This document shows, in pieces, positions 7,617 to 16,194 of a stretch of 64,000 nucleotides of DNA; position 1 is the first letter of the stretch; every line of letters starts with the position of its first letter. This stretch comes from Streptomyces pseudovenezuelae (GTDB taxonomy: Bacteria; Actinomycetota; Actinomycetes; Streptomycetales; Streptomycetaceae). Location of the stretch: assembly GCF_029892565.1 (NCBI RefSeq), contig NZ_JARXVH010000006.1, positions 248,001 to 312,000 on the forward strand, read 5' to 3'. Below the pieces are notes generated by a model. It saw nothing but the letters and a program-made list of their open reading frames with translations, searched no databases and was not told the origin of the DNA. The position numbers and the translations under genes are program-made.

Positions 7617-7798
7617 TCACGGGGAACAACGCGCGGGGGCCCGTGCGGTTACGCCCCGGAGGTGACCCCGGGAGTCCTCCTTTTGGCGGAGTTGTCCGAC
7701 ACAGCTGTTGCAGCACCTCTGACGCCGCATTTGACTCGTTCTTTGCGGATTCCCGCGATTTCCGCGGCGGCACGCGAGCCCGCAGAGAGGTGCCCACG

Positions 7799-8587
7799 AT
7801 GCTTTCGGCCAAGAGTCTGTTCCAGGAGATCCTCGACGACGACGAGTCCTTCGCCCTGTTCTGCTCCATCGCGGCCAGCGGTGAGTCGCAGGGCGGCTGG
7901 GAGAACGCGCGCATCGCCGCGCTGGTACCGCCCGACGAGCGCGCGCTCGCCCCCAAGATCGCCCGGCACGGCGCGGACGAGGACAAGCACGGGCGGATCT
8001 TCAACGCCCTCATGAAGAAGCGCGGCCTCAAGCCGGTTCCCGTGCCGCCCGACACCGACTACACGATGCTCCTGGAGAGGCACGGCATCGGTCTCGCCCA
8101 CGACAAGCTCAAGAGCGACGAGCCGCTCACCGTCCAGGACATCGTCACCTACCTCGCCCACAGCCGGGTCACTGAGCAGCGCGCCGCCGAGCAGATGGAG
8201 CTGCTGCGCAGGCACTTCGCCGACCACCCCGAACTCGGCCGCGCCGTCAGGATGATCTCGAACGACGAGGACAACCACCTCGCCTACTGCCACGAGGAAC
8301 TCCTGCGCTTCGCGCACGCCGGACACGGCCGGGCGATCCAGCGCACGCTGCGGGAGTGCGCGCTGGCCGAGATCCGCGTCTACCGGGACGTCAGCCTCGC
8401 CGTGATGGCCCACATGGGACGCGTCCTCGGCTGGCCCCGGCCCAGGTCGGCGGTGCTCGCGGCCGGCATCCACGCCGTGTACGCCTACGAGCGGACCGCG
8501 GGCTGGCGCCGGATGGTGAGCCTGCGGATGCCCCAACGGCGCGACGCGCTCGGCGGCCCCGCCACCGCGGCCCCCGAGTTCGCCTGA
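7799..8587 (+). CDS. Ferritin-like di-iron domain protein
   Basis: 262 aa. ATG 7799 follows GAGAGGTG; starts further upstream run into the preceding gene in another frame. An all-helical protein with metal-ligand patterns ADEDKHGRIF (about 60-70) and SNDEDNHLAYCHEELL (about 155-170), plus further Glu-containing helices (EQRAAEQMELL). These resemble the paired ExxH motifs of ferritin-like or rubrerythrin-type folds. The C-terminus is basic (RRMVSLRMPQRRD). The reaction is unknown; iron/oxygen chemistry is inferred from the motifs. It converges on corA with only 30 bp between stops, so the two transcripts may overlap. Confidence 0.75.
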   Translation: MLSAKSLFQEILDDDESFALFCSIAASGESQGGWENARIAALVPPDERALAPKIARHGADEDKHGRIFNALMKKRGLKPVPVPPDTDYTMLLERHGIGLAHDKLKSDEPLTVQDIVTYLAHSRVTEQRAAEQMELLRRHFADHPELGRAVRMISNDEDNHLAYCHEELLRFAHAGHGRAIQRTLRECALAEIRVYRDVSLAVMAHMGRVLGWPRPRSAVLAAGIHAVYAYERTAGWRRMVSLRMPQRRDALGGPATAAPEFA

Positions 8588-8617
8588 CCCCGGACCCACC
8601 CTGCGGCCACTCCCGCC

Positions 8618-9613
8618 CTACAACCAGCCCTGTTTCTTGAACTGCCGGTACAGGACCACCTCCAGGGCGGCCATGAGCGCGATGACGCCCGGATACCCCC
8701 ACATCCAGTGCAGCTCCGGCATGTGGTCGAAGTTCATGCCGTAGATCCCCGCGATCATCGTGGGGACCGCGGCCATGGCCGCCCACGAGGAGATCTTCCG
8801 CATGTCGTCGTTCTGCCGGACGCTCATCTGCGCGAGATGCGCCGACAGGACGTCCGAGACCAGCCGGTCCAGGCCCTCCACGGACTCGTTCACGCGCGTG
8901 AGGTGGTCGTTGACGTCACGGAAGAACGGCCGCGCCTTCTCGTTGACGAAGGGCACCGAAAGACCGGACTGCCCGAAGCCCGCCAGCCGGGTCAGCGGCA
9001 GCGCCAGCGGCCCGGTCGCCCGGCGGAACTCCAGCACCTGCCGCTTGAACGTGTAGATCCGGGACGCCGTGTTGCGCGAGCCCCCGCGGTCCGGCGAGAA
9101 CACCTCCGCCTCCAGCTCCTCCAGGTCGGTCTGCAGCTCGGTCGCGACGTCCAGGTAGTGGTCGACGACGTCGTCGGCGATCGCGTACAGCACCGCGGTG
9201 GGTCCCTTGTGGAGCATCTCGGGCTCGCGTTCGAGGCGCTGCCGTACGGCCTTGAGAGGGGAGCCCTCGCCGTGCCGGACGGTCACCACGAACGAGTCGC
9301 CGAGGAAGACCATGACCTCGCCGCTGGAGACCCGGTCGCTCTCCTGCTCGTAGACGACCGGCTTGAGCACGAGGAACAGTGAGTCGTCGTAGACCTCCAG
9401 CTTGGGTCGCTGATGTGCCGTCAGGGCGTCCTCGACGGCGAGGGGGTGCAGGCCGAACTCCTGGGTGACGAGCTCGAATTCCTGCTCCGAGGGCTCATGC
9501 AGCCCGATCCACACGAAGCCGCCCCTGGCCCGAGCCTCGGCCAGGGCGTCGGAGAAGTCCGCGGGGCCGTCCGTACGCTGTCCGTCGCGGTAGATGCCAC
9601 AGTCGACGATCAC
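8618..9613 (-). CDS. corA: CorA-type magnesium/cobalt transport protein
   Basis: 331 aa from GTG 9613 (VIVDCGIYRDGQRTDG); an earlier in-frame ATG at 9649 would add a non-conserved arginine-rich start. A large cytoplasmic N-terminal domain (about 1-240) is followed by the long helix and two C-terminal membrane segments, around WAAMAAVPTMIAGIYGMNF and GVIALMAALEVVLYRQF. The signature GMN is in YGMNF at the end of TM1. CorA pentamers import Mg2+ down the membrane potential; selectivity among Mg2+/Co2+/Ni2+ cannot be read here. The gene is divergent from the phosphomutase trio, with a 62-bp spacer. Confidence 0.93.
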   Translation of the reverse strand: MIVDCGIYRDGQRTDGPADFSDALAEARARGGFVWIGLHEPSEQEFELVTQEFGLHPLAVEDALTAHQRPKLEVYDDSLFLVLKPVVYEQESDRVSSGEVMVFLGDSFVVTVRHGEGSPLKAVRQRLEREPEMLHKGPTAVLYAIADDVVDHYLDVATELQTDLEELEAEVFSPDRGGSRNTASRIYTFKRQVLEFRRATGPLALPLTRLAGFGQSGLSVPFVNEKARPFFRDVNDHLTRVNESVEGLDRLVSDVLSAHLAQMSVRQNDDMRKISSWAAMAAVPTMIAGIYGMNFDHMPELHWMWGYPGVIALMAALEVVLYRQFKKQGWL

Positions 9614-9675
9614 GGAGCGTATTCTCCCGCCGCCCGCACTCCACCGCATCCGATGGTGTGCCTACCCTGGGCCGC

Positions 9676-10362
9676 ATGCCCACGTTGATCCTGGTCCGGC
9701 ACGGACGTTCCACCGCCAACACCGAAGGCGTGCTCGCCGGCTGGACGCCCGGCGTCGCGCTCGACGAGCGCGGGGCCGCGCAGGCCGCCGAACTGCCTGG
9801 ACGCCTCGCCGAGCTGCCGCTCTCCGAGGTCGTCACCAGCCCGCTGCAGCGCTGCCAGGAGACGCTCGCCCCGCTGCTGGCGGCCCGCCCGGAACTCACC
9901 GCGCACACCGAGGAGCGGATCGGCGAGTGCCACTACGGCGACTGGTCCGGCCGCAAGCTCGCCGAGCTCATGGACGAGCCCCTGATGCAGGTGGTGCAGG
10001 CGCACCCGACGGCCGCCGCGTTCCCCGGCGGTGAGTCGATGCGGGCGATGCAGACCCGCGCCGCCGAGGCCGTACGTGAATGGAACGCGCGCGTGGAGCG
10101 CGATCACGGCCCCGACGCCGTGTACCTGATGTGCTCGCACGGCGACATCATCAAGTCTCTTGTGGCAGACGCACTCGGACTTCATCTCGACCTCTTCCAG
10201 AGGATCTCTGTTGAACCGTGTTCCATCACCGCGATCCGTTACACACGCCTGAGGCCGTTTCTCGTCCGCCTCGGTGACACCGGTGATTTCACCTCCCTGG
10301 TGCCGCGCGAGGAGCCGCCGGCCGACGACGCCCCGGTCGGGGGTGGTGCGGGCGCACCGTGA
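9676..10362 (+). CDS. Histidine-phosphatase-superfamily putative phosphomutase (MSMEG_4193 family)
   Basis: 228 aa from ATG 9676 (MPTLILVRHGRSTANTEG); an in-frame ATG six codons earlier lacks support. The RHG motif (His9) is the phospho-accepting site. The second catalytic His is in MCSHGDIIKSL, and GECHYGDWSGRK is also characteristic. It belongs to the phosphoglycerate-mutase-like superfamily but to an actinobacterial subgroup that travels with DUF3090 and the SCO1664 kinase-like protein, both directly downstream here. The substrate is unknown. It is the first gene of the unit, 76 bp before the DUF3090 gene. Confidence 0.88.
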   Translation: MPTLILVRHGRSTANTEGVLAGWTPGVALDERGAAQAAELPGRLAELPLSEVVTSPLQRCQETLAPLLAARPELTAHTEERIGECHYGDWSGRKLAELMDEPLMQVVQAHPTAAAFPGGESMRAMQTRAAEAVREWNARVERDHGPDAVYLMCSHGDIIKSLVADALGLHLDLFQRISVEPCSITAIRYTRLRPFLVRLGDTGDFTSLVPREEPPADDAPVGGGAGAP

Positions 10363-10438
10363 TCGTCGGGCGCAGTAGGGTGAAGCGGTCGCAGTAGCGC
10401 CGGTCCCTTTGTCGATCCCCGATTCCAGGAGACAGGAC

Positions 10439-11029
10439 GTGTCCCGTCAGGTGTTCCTCTACGACCCCCCGGACCGCTTCGTGGCCGGTACGGTCGGACT
10501 GCCCGGACGCCGTACGTTCTTCCTCCAGGCCACCGCGGGCCCCCGGGTGACCAGCGTGGCCCTGGAGAAGACCCAGGTCGCCGCCCTCGCCGAGCGCATG
10601 GAAGAGCTGCTCGACGAGGTCGTACGGCGTACTGGCGGCAACGCCCCGGTTCCGGCCGTGGTACCCACCGAGATCTCCGACTCCGCCCCCCTGGACACCC
10701 CCATCGAGGAGGAGTTCCGGGTCGGCACCATGGCGCTGGCCTGGGACGGCGACGGGGAGCGCATGATCGTCGAGGCGCAGGCACTGGTGGAGTTGGACGC
10801 CGACTCCGACGAGGACCTCGCCGAGGCCGAGGAGCGCCTGCTCCAGGACGAGGAGAACGGCCCCCCGATGCTGCGGGTCCGGCTGACCGGCGCGCAGGCC
10901 AGGGCCTTCACCAAGCGCGCCCTCGACGTCGTCAACGCCGGGCGGCCGCCGTGTCCGCTGTGCAGTCTCCCGCTCGATCCGGAAGGACACGTATGTCCGC
11001 GCCAGAACGGATACCGCCGCGGAGCGTGA
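10439..11029 (+). CDS. DUF3090-family protein of the conserved actinobacterial trio
   Basis: 196 aa from GTG 10439, with AGGAGA 7 nt upstream (VSRQVFLYDPPDRFVAGTVG). The N-terminal region is a compact alpha/beta fold with GRRTFFLQA. The C-terminal end carries a Cys-rich knuckle, CPLC (about 177-180) and a later CPR, fitting one zinc ribbon. DUF3090 proteins have no known activity and co-occur with the neighbouring phosphomutase-like and kinase-like proteins. The gene overlaps the next one by 37 nt, implying coupled translation. Confidence 0.88.
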   Translation: MSRQVFLYDPPDRFVAGTVGLPGRRTFFLQATAGPRVTSVALEKTQVAALAERMEELLDEVVRRTGGNAPVPAVVPTEISDSAPLDTPIEEEFRVGTMALAWDGDGERMIVEAQALVELDADSDEDLAEAEERLLQDEENGPPMLRVRLTGAQARAFTKRALDVVNAGRPPCPLCSLPLDPEGHVCPRQNGYRRGA

Positions 11030-11811
11030 GCACGGCAGAGCTGCTGACCCGGGGCGAGTTGACGGTCCGCGGGCAGATCAGGGAAGCGTCCAACGCGGTG
11101 CTGTACTGCTCCGTCTCCCACGCGGGGGAGGAGGCCTTCTGCGTCTACAAGCCGGTCCGCGGTGAGCGTCCCCTGTGGGACTTCCCCGACGGCACCCTCG
11201 CCGAGCGCGAGGTCGCCGCGTACGAGGTCTCCGAGGCCACCGGCTGGGGTCTGGTGCCCCTCACCGTGCTGCGCGACGGGCCCTTCGGCGAGGGCATGTG
11301 CCAGCTGTGGATCGAGGGCGAGGCGGGCTCCGAGCTGCTGGGCCTGGTGGACACCGAGGAGCCGGCGCCGGGCTGGAAGGCGATCGGCCTCGCGGAGGTC
11401 GGGGAGGGCGAGACCGCGCTGCTCGTGCACGCCGACGACGAGCGGCTGCGCCGGCTCGCGGTCCTCGACGCGGTCATCAACAACGCCGACCGCAAGGGCG
11501 GACACCTGCTGCCCACGGCCGGCGGCCGGCTCTACGGCATCGATCACGGCGTGACCTTCAACACCGAGAACAAGCTGCGCACCCTGCTGTGGGGCTGGGC
11601 CGGAGAGCCGCTGACCGCCGAGGCGGTCGACGTCCTCAAGGGCCTCCAGGAGGCGCTGGGGGCGTCGGGGGCGCTCACCGAGCGGCTGACCGGACTGATC
11701 ACCGCCGCCGAACTCGACGCCACACGCGCGCGTGTGGACGCTCTGCTGACCTCCGGGAAGCATCCCGAGCCCAGCGGCGAGTGGCCGGCCATTCCCTGGC
11801 CGCCGGTCTAG
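10993..11811 (+). CDS. SCO1664-family protein, distantly related to PI3/PI4 kinases
   Basis: 272 aa from ATG 10993, whose ribosome binding site (GGAAGGA) lies within the end of the DUF3090 gene. Kinase-like features: a possible ATP-lysine strand EAFCVYKPVRGERPLWDFP (about 45-65), the catalytic-loop-like LDAVINNADRKGGHLL (about 156-171) and the metal-binding GIDHGVTFN (about 180-188). These resemble the HxDxxxxN/DFG-like elements of PI3/4-kinase-type folds. The product of phosphorylation is unknown; pairing with a phosphatase/mutase-like protein suggests a phosphorylated small molecule or protein. It is followed 119 bp later by mshC. Confidence 0.87.
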   Translation: MSAPERIPPRSVSTAELLTRGELTVRGQIREASNAVLYCSVSHAGEEAFCVYKPVRGERPLWDFPDGTLAEREVAAYEVSEATGWGLVPLTVLRDGPFGEGMCQLWIEGEAGSELLGLVDTEEPAPGWKAIGLAEVGEGETALLVHADDERLRRLAVLDAVINNADRKGGHLLPTAGGRLYGIDHGVTFNTENKLRTLLWGWAGEPLTAEAVDVLKGLQEALGASGALTERLTGLITAAELDATRARVDALLTSGKHPEPSGEWPAIPWPPV

Positions 11812-11930
11812 CGGCGCCCTGCACACAGGGGCGAGCCGCACACCGGGCCGTACCGCGCAAGAAGGCCCTACCGGCCATCCGGGCCCGGTCCGGTTCGTAT
11901 ACGGAACATCCGTCCGGTTAGGCTCATGAC

Positions 11931-13160
11931 ATGCATGCCTGGCCCGCTTCCGAGGTCCCCGCCCTGCCTGGTCAGGGCCGCGACCTGAGGATCCACGACA
12001 CCGCGACCGGCGGTCTGGTCACCCTCGACCCCGGTCCCGTCGCCCGTATCTACGTCTGCGGCATCACGCCCTACGACGCCACCCACATGGGGCACGCGGC
12101 GACCTACAACGCGTTCGACCTCGTGCAGCGCGTGTGGCTCGACACCAAGCGCCAGGTTCACTACGTCCAGAACGTGACCGACGTCGACGACCCGCTCCTG
12201 GAGCGGGCCCAGCGGGACGACGTCGACTGGGTCGACCTCGCCGAGCAGGAGACGGCCCTCTTCCGCGAGGACATGACCGCCCTGCGGATGCTGCCCCCGA
12301 AGCACTACATCGGCGCGGTCGAGGCGATACCCGGCATCGTCCCGCTCGTCGAGCGGCTGAGGGACGCCGGCGCGGCCTACGAACTCGAAGGGGACGTCTA
12401 CTTCTCCGTCGAGTCCGACCCCAACTTCGGCAAGGTCTCCGGCCTCGACGCCGCCGCCATGCGGCTGCTGTCCGCAGAGCGCGGTGGCGACCCCGAGCGC
12501 CCCGGCAAGAAGAACCCGCTCGACCCGATGCTGTGGATGGCCGCCCGCGAGGGCGAGCCCAGCTGGGACGGCGGTTCGCTCGGCCGCGGCCGGCCCGGCT
12601 GGCACATCGAGTGCGTCGCCATCGCCCTCGACCACCTGGGCATGGGCTTCGACGTGCAGGGCGGCGGCTCCGACCTCGCCTTCCCGCACCACGAGATGGG
12701 CGCCTCGCACGCCCAGGTGCTGACCGGCGAGTTCCCGATGGCCAAGGCCTACGTGCACGCCGGCATGGTCGGCCTCGACGGCGAGAAGATGTCCAAGTCC
12801 AAGGGCAACCTGGTCTTCGTCTCCGCGCTGCGCCGCGCAGGCGTCGACCCCGCAGCCATCCGGCTCGCGCTGCTCGCCCACCACTACCGCTCCGACTGGG
12901 AGTGGACCGACCAGGTCCTCCCGGACGCCGAGGCCCGGCTCGCCCGCTGGCGTGCCGCCGTCTCCCGCCCCGACGGCCCGTCCGCCGAGACGCTCGTCCA
13001 GGAGCTCCGCGAGGCCCTGGCGAACGACCTGGACGCCCCGGCCGCGCTCGCCGCGGTCGACCGCTGGGCGGCCCTGCAGAGGGACCGCGGCGGCAGCGAC
13101 GAGGGCGCCCCCGGCGTCGTATCGCGTGCGGTGGACGCCCTGTTGGGCGTGGCGCTCTAG
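11931..13160 (+). CDS. mshC: Cysteine:1-D-myo-inosityl glucosamine ligase (mycothiol synthesis)
   Basis: 409 aa. MshC uses ATP to join L-cysteine to GlcN-Ins, the third committed step of mycothiol synthesis, in the cytoplasm. It is a cysteinyl-tRNA synthetase relative: Cys43 in YVCGITPYDA (zinc ligand), HMGH at 52-55 (HIGH motif), GWHIECVA near 225, FPHHEMGASH near 251-260 and KMSKS at 286-290. Its length (409 aa) is shorter than CysRS because the tRNA-binding part is missing, which supports MshC. It stands alone between the DUF3090/SCO1664 trio and a bidirectional terminator. Confidence 0.95.
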   Translation: MHAWPASEVPALPGQGRDLRIHDTATGGLVTLDPGPVARIYVCGITPYDATHMGHAATYNAFDLVQRVWLDTKRQVHYVQNVTDVDDPLLERAQRDDVDWVDLAEQETALFREDMTALRMLPPKHYIGAVEAIPGIVPLVERLRDAGAAYELEGDVYFSVESDPNFGKVSGLDAAAMRLLSAERGGDPERPGKKNPLDPMLWMAAREGEPSWDGGSLGRGRPGWHIECVAIALDHLGMGFDVQGGGSDLAFPHHEMGASHAQVLTGEFPMAKAYVHAGMVGLDGEKMSKSKGNLVFVSALRRAGVDPAAIRLALLAHHYRSDWEWTDQVLPDAEARLARWRAAVSRPDGPSAETLVQELREALANDLDAPAALAAVDRWAALQRDRGGSDEGAPGVVSRAVDALLGVAL

Positions 13161-13176
13161 CAACAGGTCGGCAGGT

Positions 13177-13208
13177 GGGGGCGGTTCCTCCCGACGGGGA
13201 ACCGCCCC
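13177..13208. terminator. Bidirectional terminator between mshC and the S8 protease gene
   Basis: A perfect 11-bp stem (13177-13187 with 13198-13208) has a 10-nt loop. It lies between convergent stops at 13160 and 13230. Confidence 0.75.
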
Positions 13209-13229
13209 TGTCTCAAGCACCCGTGCTCG

Positions 13230-14945
13230 TCAGCCCGTGACGACCAGGCCGACGATCTCGTCGTCCGAGAACCACACCCGGACGTCGGGCCGTCCGGTCG
13301 CGAAGGCGGAGTGCACCGCCTGGCGGATCTCGGGGGACGGGTGGTTCAGGTCGCGCCAGGCGCCGGCCACGAACAGCCGCAGCCGGGGCGGGAGTTCGGG
13401 TGGATACGGGAGCAACTCGTCCCAGTACCGCTCGGCCCGGCCCGAGCCGACCGCGTGCGGCAGCAGTTGGGTGACCGCCGCCCTGATGTCGGGTCGGTTG
13501 CCGATCCGCTGCGAGGCGGGCCGGCCCGGCGCGTCCTGCTGCGGGGAACCCGAGGCCCGTAGGACCGCGCGGGCCCGTTCCGGGGTGATCGGCGGCCGGG
13601 CGGCCGCCTTGAGCATGCCCTGAAGGGCGGCCAGCGCGCCGGCCACCACCGGGGAGGCGGCGGAGGTCCCGGAGAACGTGTCCGTGTACCAGGCGATCTC
13701 CTCGGGCCCGCCCTGCAGATCGCCGGGCCGGTCCCAGCTGCCTCCGGTGGTCGTGACCTCGCGTCCCCAGCCCTGCGCGTCCACGCGGGCGCCGTAGTTG
13801 GAGAACGCCAGCCGTGAACGGTCCGGGCCGTGGTCGCGGCCGTGCGTGCCGGGCGGCGGTGCGCCCGCGCCGACCAGGACGGCGCCGGAGGACGGGTTGG
13901 CGGGGTCGAACGGGTTGCGCCACCACGCGGGGAACTCGTCGGGCCGGCGCTCGTACAGCGCGTCGTCGAGCGACTCGGCGCCGTTGCCCGCCGCTGCCAC
14001 CACCAGGACGCCCCTGGCGGTCGCGTACCGGACGGCCGCGTAGTCGTCCGGCCACCACTCGATCGCCAAGTAGCCGCGCTGGTCCTCGCGTTCGGCGTAC
14101 TCGAAGCGTGGTCCGGGGCGGTGGAGTTCGAGGAGTACGAGGTCTCCCGGGCCGAGCCGGTCGGCCGCCGCGTGGATCGCGGCCGCCGTGCCGATGCCCT
14201 GGAACGACGCGGTGGCGGTGACCGCCTCCGGCACGATCCCGGTGACACCGGACTCGCCCCGGTCGCCGCCGATCATACCGATCACGGCGGTGCCGTGGTT
14301 GCGCCACGCGAGGTCGCTCACCGGGGTGCCCACCACGACACCGGCCAGCCGCCCGGCCAGGTCCTCGTGCCCCAACTGCCAGGCGCCCTCGACGTCGATG
14401 ACCGTCACCCCCTGACCGGACCCACCGGGCCGCTGCCAGGCCCAGTGGGCATCCGTCCCCTCCGGCGCGGCGCGCAGATAGCCCTGCCGGCCGCTGAAGT
14501 CGGGCGAAACCGGGGCGCTTTCCGCCAGCCTGCGGTCGTCGTCGGCCACCGTGGCGGGCACGGCACCGGGCTTCACGTAGGCCGTCGCTATCCCCGGCAG
14601 CGCGGCGATCCGCGAGCGCAGCTCCTGCGCGCGCCCCTCGCCGCCGCGCAGCCGGTAGAACAGCGCGAGATCGGGCCCGTCGTCCGCCGCGTCCGTCATC
14701 CTGAGGCGTATCTCGCTGCCGAACAGCGGCTCCAGCACGAGCCGTTCGTCGGCGAGGAACAGGTCGAGGGCCGACACGTCGACGTCGACGGCCGAGCGGA
14801 CGCCCTCGGCACCGGCCCGCAGAGCGGCCTCCGGTCGGGCGACGACGATCAGTTCCGGCTCGGCGCCCCGATACGCGAACCCCGCTCCGTCGGGTCCCGG
14901 CCCCGAGCCACCCGGATCCTCCGCCCGCTGTACCTGCTCGCTCAT
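13230..14945 (-). CDS. Intracellular subtilisin-like (S8) serine protease
   Basis: 571 aa from ATG 14945 (MSEQVQRAEDPG) with GGGAGCGG upstream. The catalytic triad is visible: Asp174 in VTVIDVEGAW, His207 in NHGTAVIG, Ser418 in FSGTSAASP, and oxyanion Asn311 in AAAGNGAE. The usual DTG around Asp is DVE here. The first ~150 residues are not a classical inhibitor-type propeptide I recognise, and there is no signal peptide, so it probably acts inside the cell or leaves by another route. The C-terminal ~110 residues form an extra domain ending in VWFSDDEIVGLVV. From memory, S. coelicolor has mshC and parJ adjacent, so this gene may be an insertion. Confidence 0.85.
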   Translation of the reverse strand: MSEQVQRAEDPGGSGPGPDGAGFAYRGAEPELIVVARPEAALRAGAEGVRSAVDVDVSALDLFLADERLVLEPLFGSEIRLRMTDAADDGPDLALFYRLRGGEGRAQELRSRIAALPGIATAYVKPGAVPATVADDDRRLAESAPVSPDFSGRQGYLRAAPEGTDAHWAWQRPGGSGQGVTVIDVEGAWQLGHEDLAGRLAGVVVGTPVSDLAWRNHGTAVIGMIGGDRGESGVTGIVPEAVTATASFQGIGTAAAIHAAADRLGPGDLVLLELHRPGPRFEYAEREDQRGYLAIEWWPDDYAAVRYATARGVLVVAAAGNGAESLDDALYERRPDEFPAWWRNPFDPANPSSGAVLVGAGAPPPGTHGRDHGPDRSRLAFSNYGARVDAQGWGREVTTTGGSWDRPGDLQGGPEEIAWYTDTFSGTSAASPVVAGALAALQGMLKAAARPPITPERARAVLRASGSPQQDAPGRPASQRIGNRPDIRAAVTQLLPHAVGSGRAERYWDELLPYPPELPPRLRLFVAGAWRDLNHPSPEIRQAVHSAFATGRPDVRVWFSDDEIVGLVVTG

Positions 14946-15000
14946 CGGATACCGCTCCCTTCCCCCGTGGGGACGCGCCGTCGCCGCGGACACATGAAGA

Positions 15001-15027
15001 AGGGCGGTGCGCATCGCGCACCGCCCT
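15001..15027 (-). terminator. Hairpin after the PAC2/ParJ gene
   Basis: A perfect 12-bp stem (15001-15012 with 15016-15027) has a 3-nt loop. It starts 5 nt after the stop codon of the minus-strand gene, separating it from the S8 protease gene downstream. Confidence 0.7.
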
Positions 15028-15032
15028 CTCGT

Positions 15033-16022
15033 TCATTCCTCCGAGGAATCGTCGTCCTCGGTATCCGGTTTGGGTGGTTTCGGTGGCCGGGTGCGCCCGC
15101 CAGGGTTGTCCCGCCGGTACGTGCCCGGCCCCGGGCCGTCCCCACCCTCCGTGGCGTGACCGCCGACACCGCCCGGACCCGAGCCGTCCCGGCGCCGCAG
15201 ATACCGCTCGAACTCACGGGCGATCGCCTCGCCCGACGCCTCCGGCAGCTCCGCGGTGTCCCGGGCCTCCTCCAGCGTCTGGACGTACTCGGCGACCTCG
15301 CTGTCCTCGGCGGCCAGCTGGTCCACACCGACCTGCCAGGCGCGCGCGTCCTCGGGCAGCTCGCCCAGCGGGATGCGCACGTCGATGAGGTCCTCCAGGC
15401 GGTTGAGCAGCGCCAGCGTCGCCTTCGGGTTCGGCGGCTGCGACACGTAGTGCGGTACGGCGGCCCACAGGCTCACCGCCGGTACGCCCGCGTGCGTGCA
15501 GGCCTCCTGGAGGACACCGACGATGCCCGTGGGTCCCTCGTACTTGGTCTCCTCCAGGTCCATCCGCTGCGCCAGGTCCGCGTCGGACGTGGTGCCGCTG
15601 ATCGGGACCGGACGTGTGTGCGGGGTGTCACCGAGCAGCGCGCCGAGGATGACCACCAGCTCCACGCCCAGCTCGTGAGCGAAGCCGAGCAGCTCGTTGC
15701 AGAACGAACGCCACCGCATCGACGGTTCGATCCCGCGCACGAGCACCAGATCGCGCGGCTTCTCGCCGCCGATCCGGACCACCGAGAGGCGGGTCGTCGG
15801 CCATGTGATCTTGCGGACGCCGGCGTCCATCCACACCGTGGGGCGGTTCACCTGGAAGTCGTAGTAGTCCTCGGCGTCCAGCGCCGCGAACACCTCGCCC
15901 TTCCACTCCCTGTCCAGATGCGCGACCGCGGTGGAGGCGGCGTCGCCGGCATCGTTCCAGCCCTCGAACGCGGCCACCATGACCGGGTCGATCAGCTCGG
16001 GTACCCCCTCGAGCTCGATCAC
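15033..16022 (-). CDS. parJ: PAC2-family protein, ParJ-type
   Basis: 329 aa from GTG 16022, chosen because AAGGAGG lies 6 nt upstream and VIELEGVPELIDPVMVAAFEG is the conserved opening. The PAC2 fold spans about 1-250 (FEGWNDAGDAAS, VVILGALLGDTPHTRPVPI, GPTGIVGVLQEAC). The C-terminal ~50 residues are Gly/Pro/charged and probably disordered, ending DDDSSEE. In S. coelicolor the protein at this position (SCO1662, between mshC and the gyl operon) is ParJ, which binds ParA and promotes disassembly of its polymers during sporulation. Assignment rests on family plus synteny. A hairpin follows the stop. Confidence 0.8.
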   Translation of the reverse strand: MIELEGVPELIDPVMVAAFEGWNDAGDAASTAVAHLDREWKGEVFAALDAEDYYDFQVNRPTVWMDAGVRKITWPTTRLSVVRIGGEKPRDLVLVRGIEPSMRWRSFCNELLGFAHELGVELVVILGALLGDTPHTRPVPISGTTSDADLAQRMDLEETKYEGPTGIVGVLQEACTHAGVPAVSLWAAVPHYVSQPPNPKATLALLNRLEDLIDVRIPLGELPEDARAWQVGVDQLAAEDSEVAEYVQTLEEARDTAELPEASGEAIAREFERYLRRRDGSGPGGVGGHATEGGDGPGPGTYRRDNPGGRTRPPKPPKPDTEDDDSSEE

Positions 16023-16194
16023 CCAGGCCTCCTTCCGACGTGCCCTCGCTTGACCACCCAACCTTACGGCGTGCGGCGGGGGCGCCCGCAGCCCCCTTGC
16101 ACGGGGGAGTGAACGGATCACTGCCCCGTCCGAGCCGCTCGAACACCCAAGATCGCCACCCGGGGCCGCCCCGGCGCCGTCGCCCGGCGGGCGC

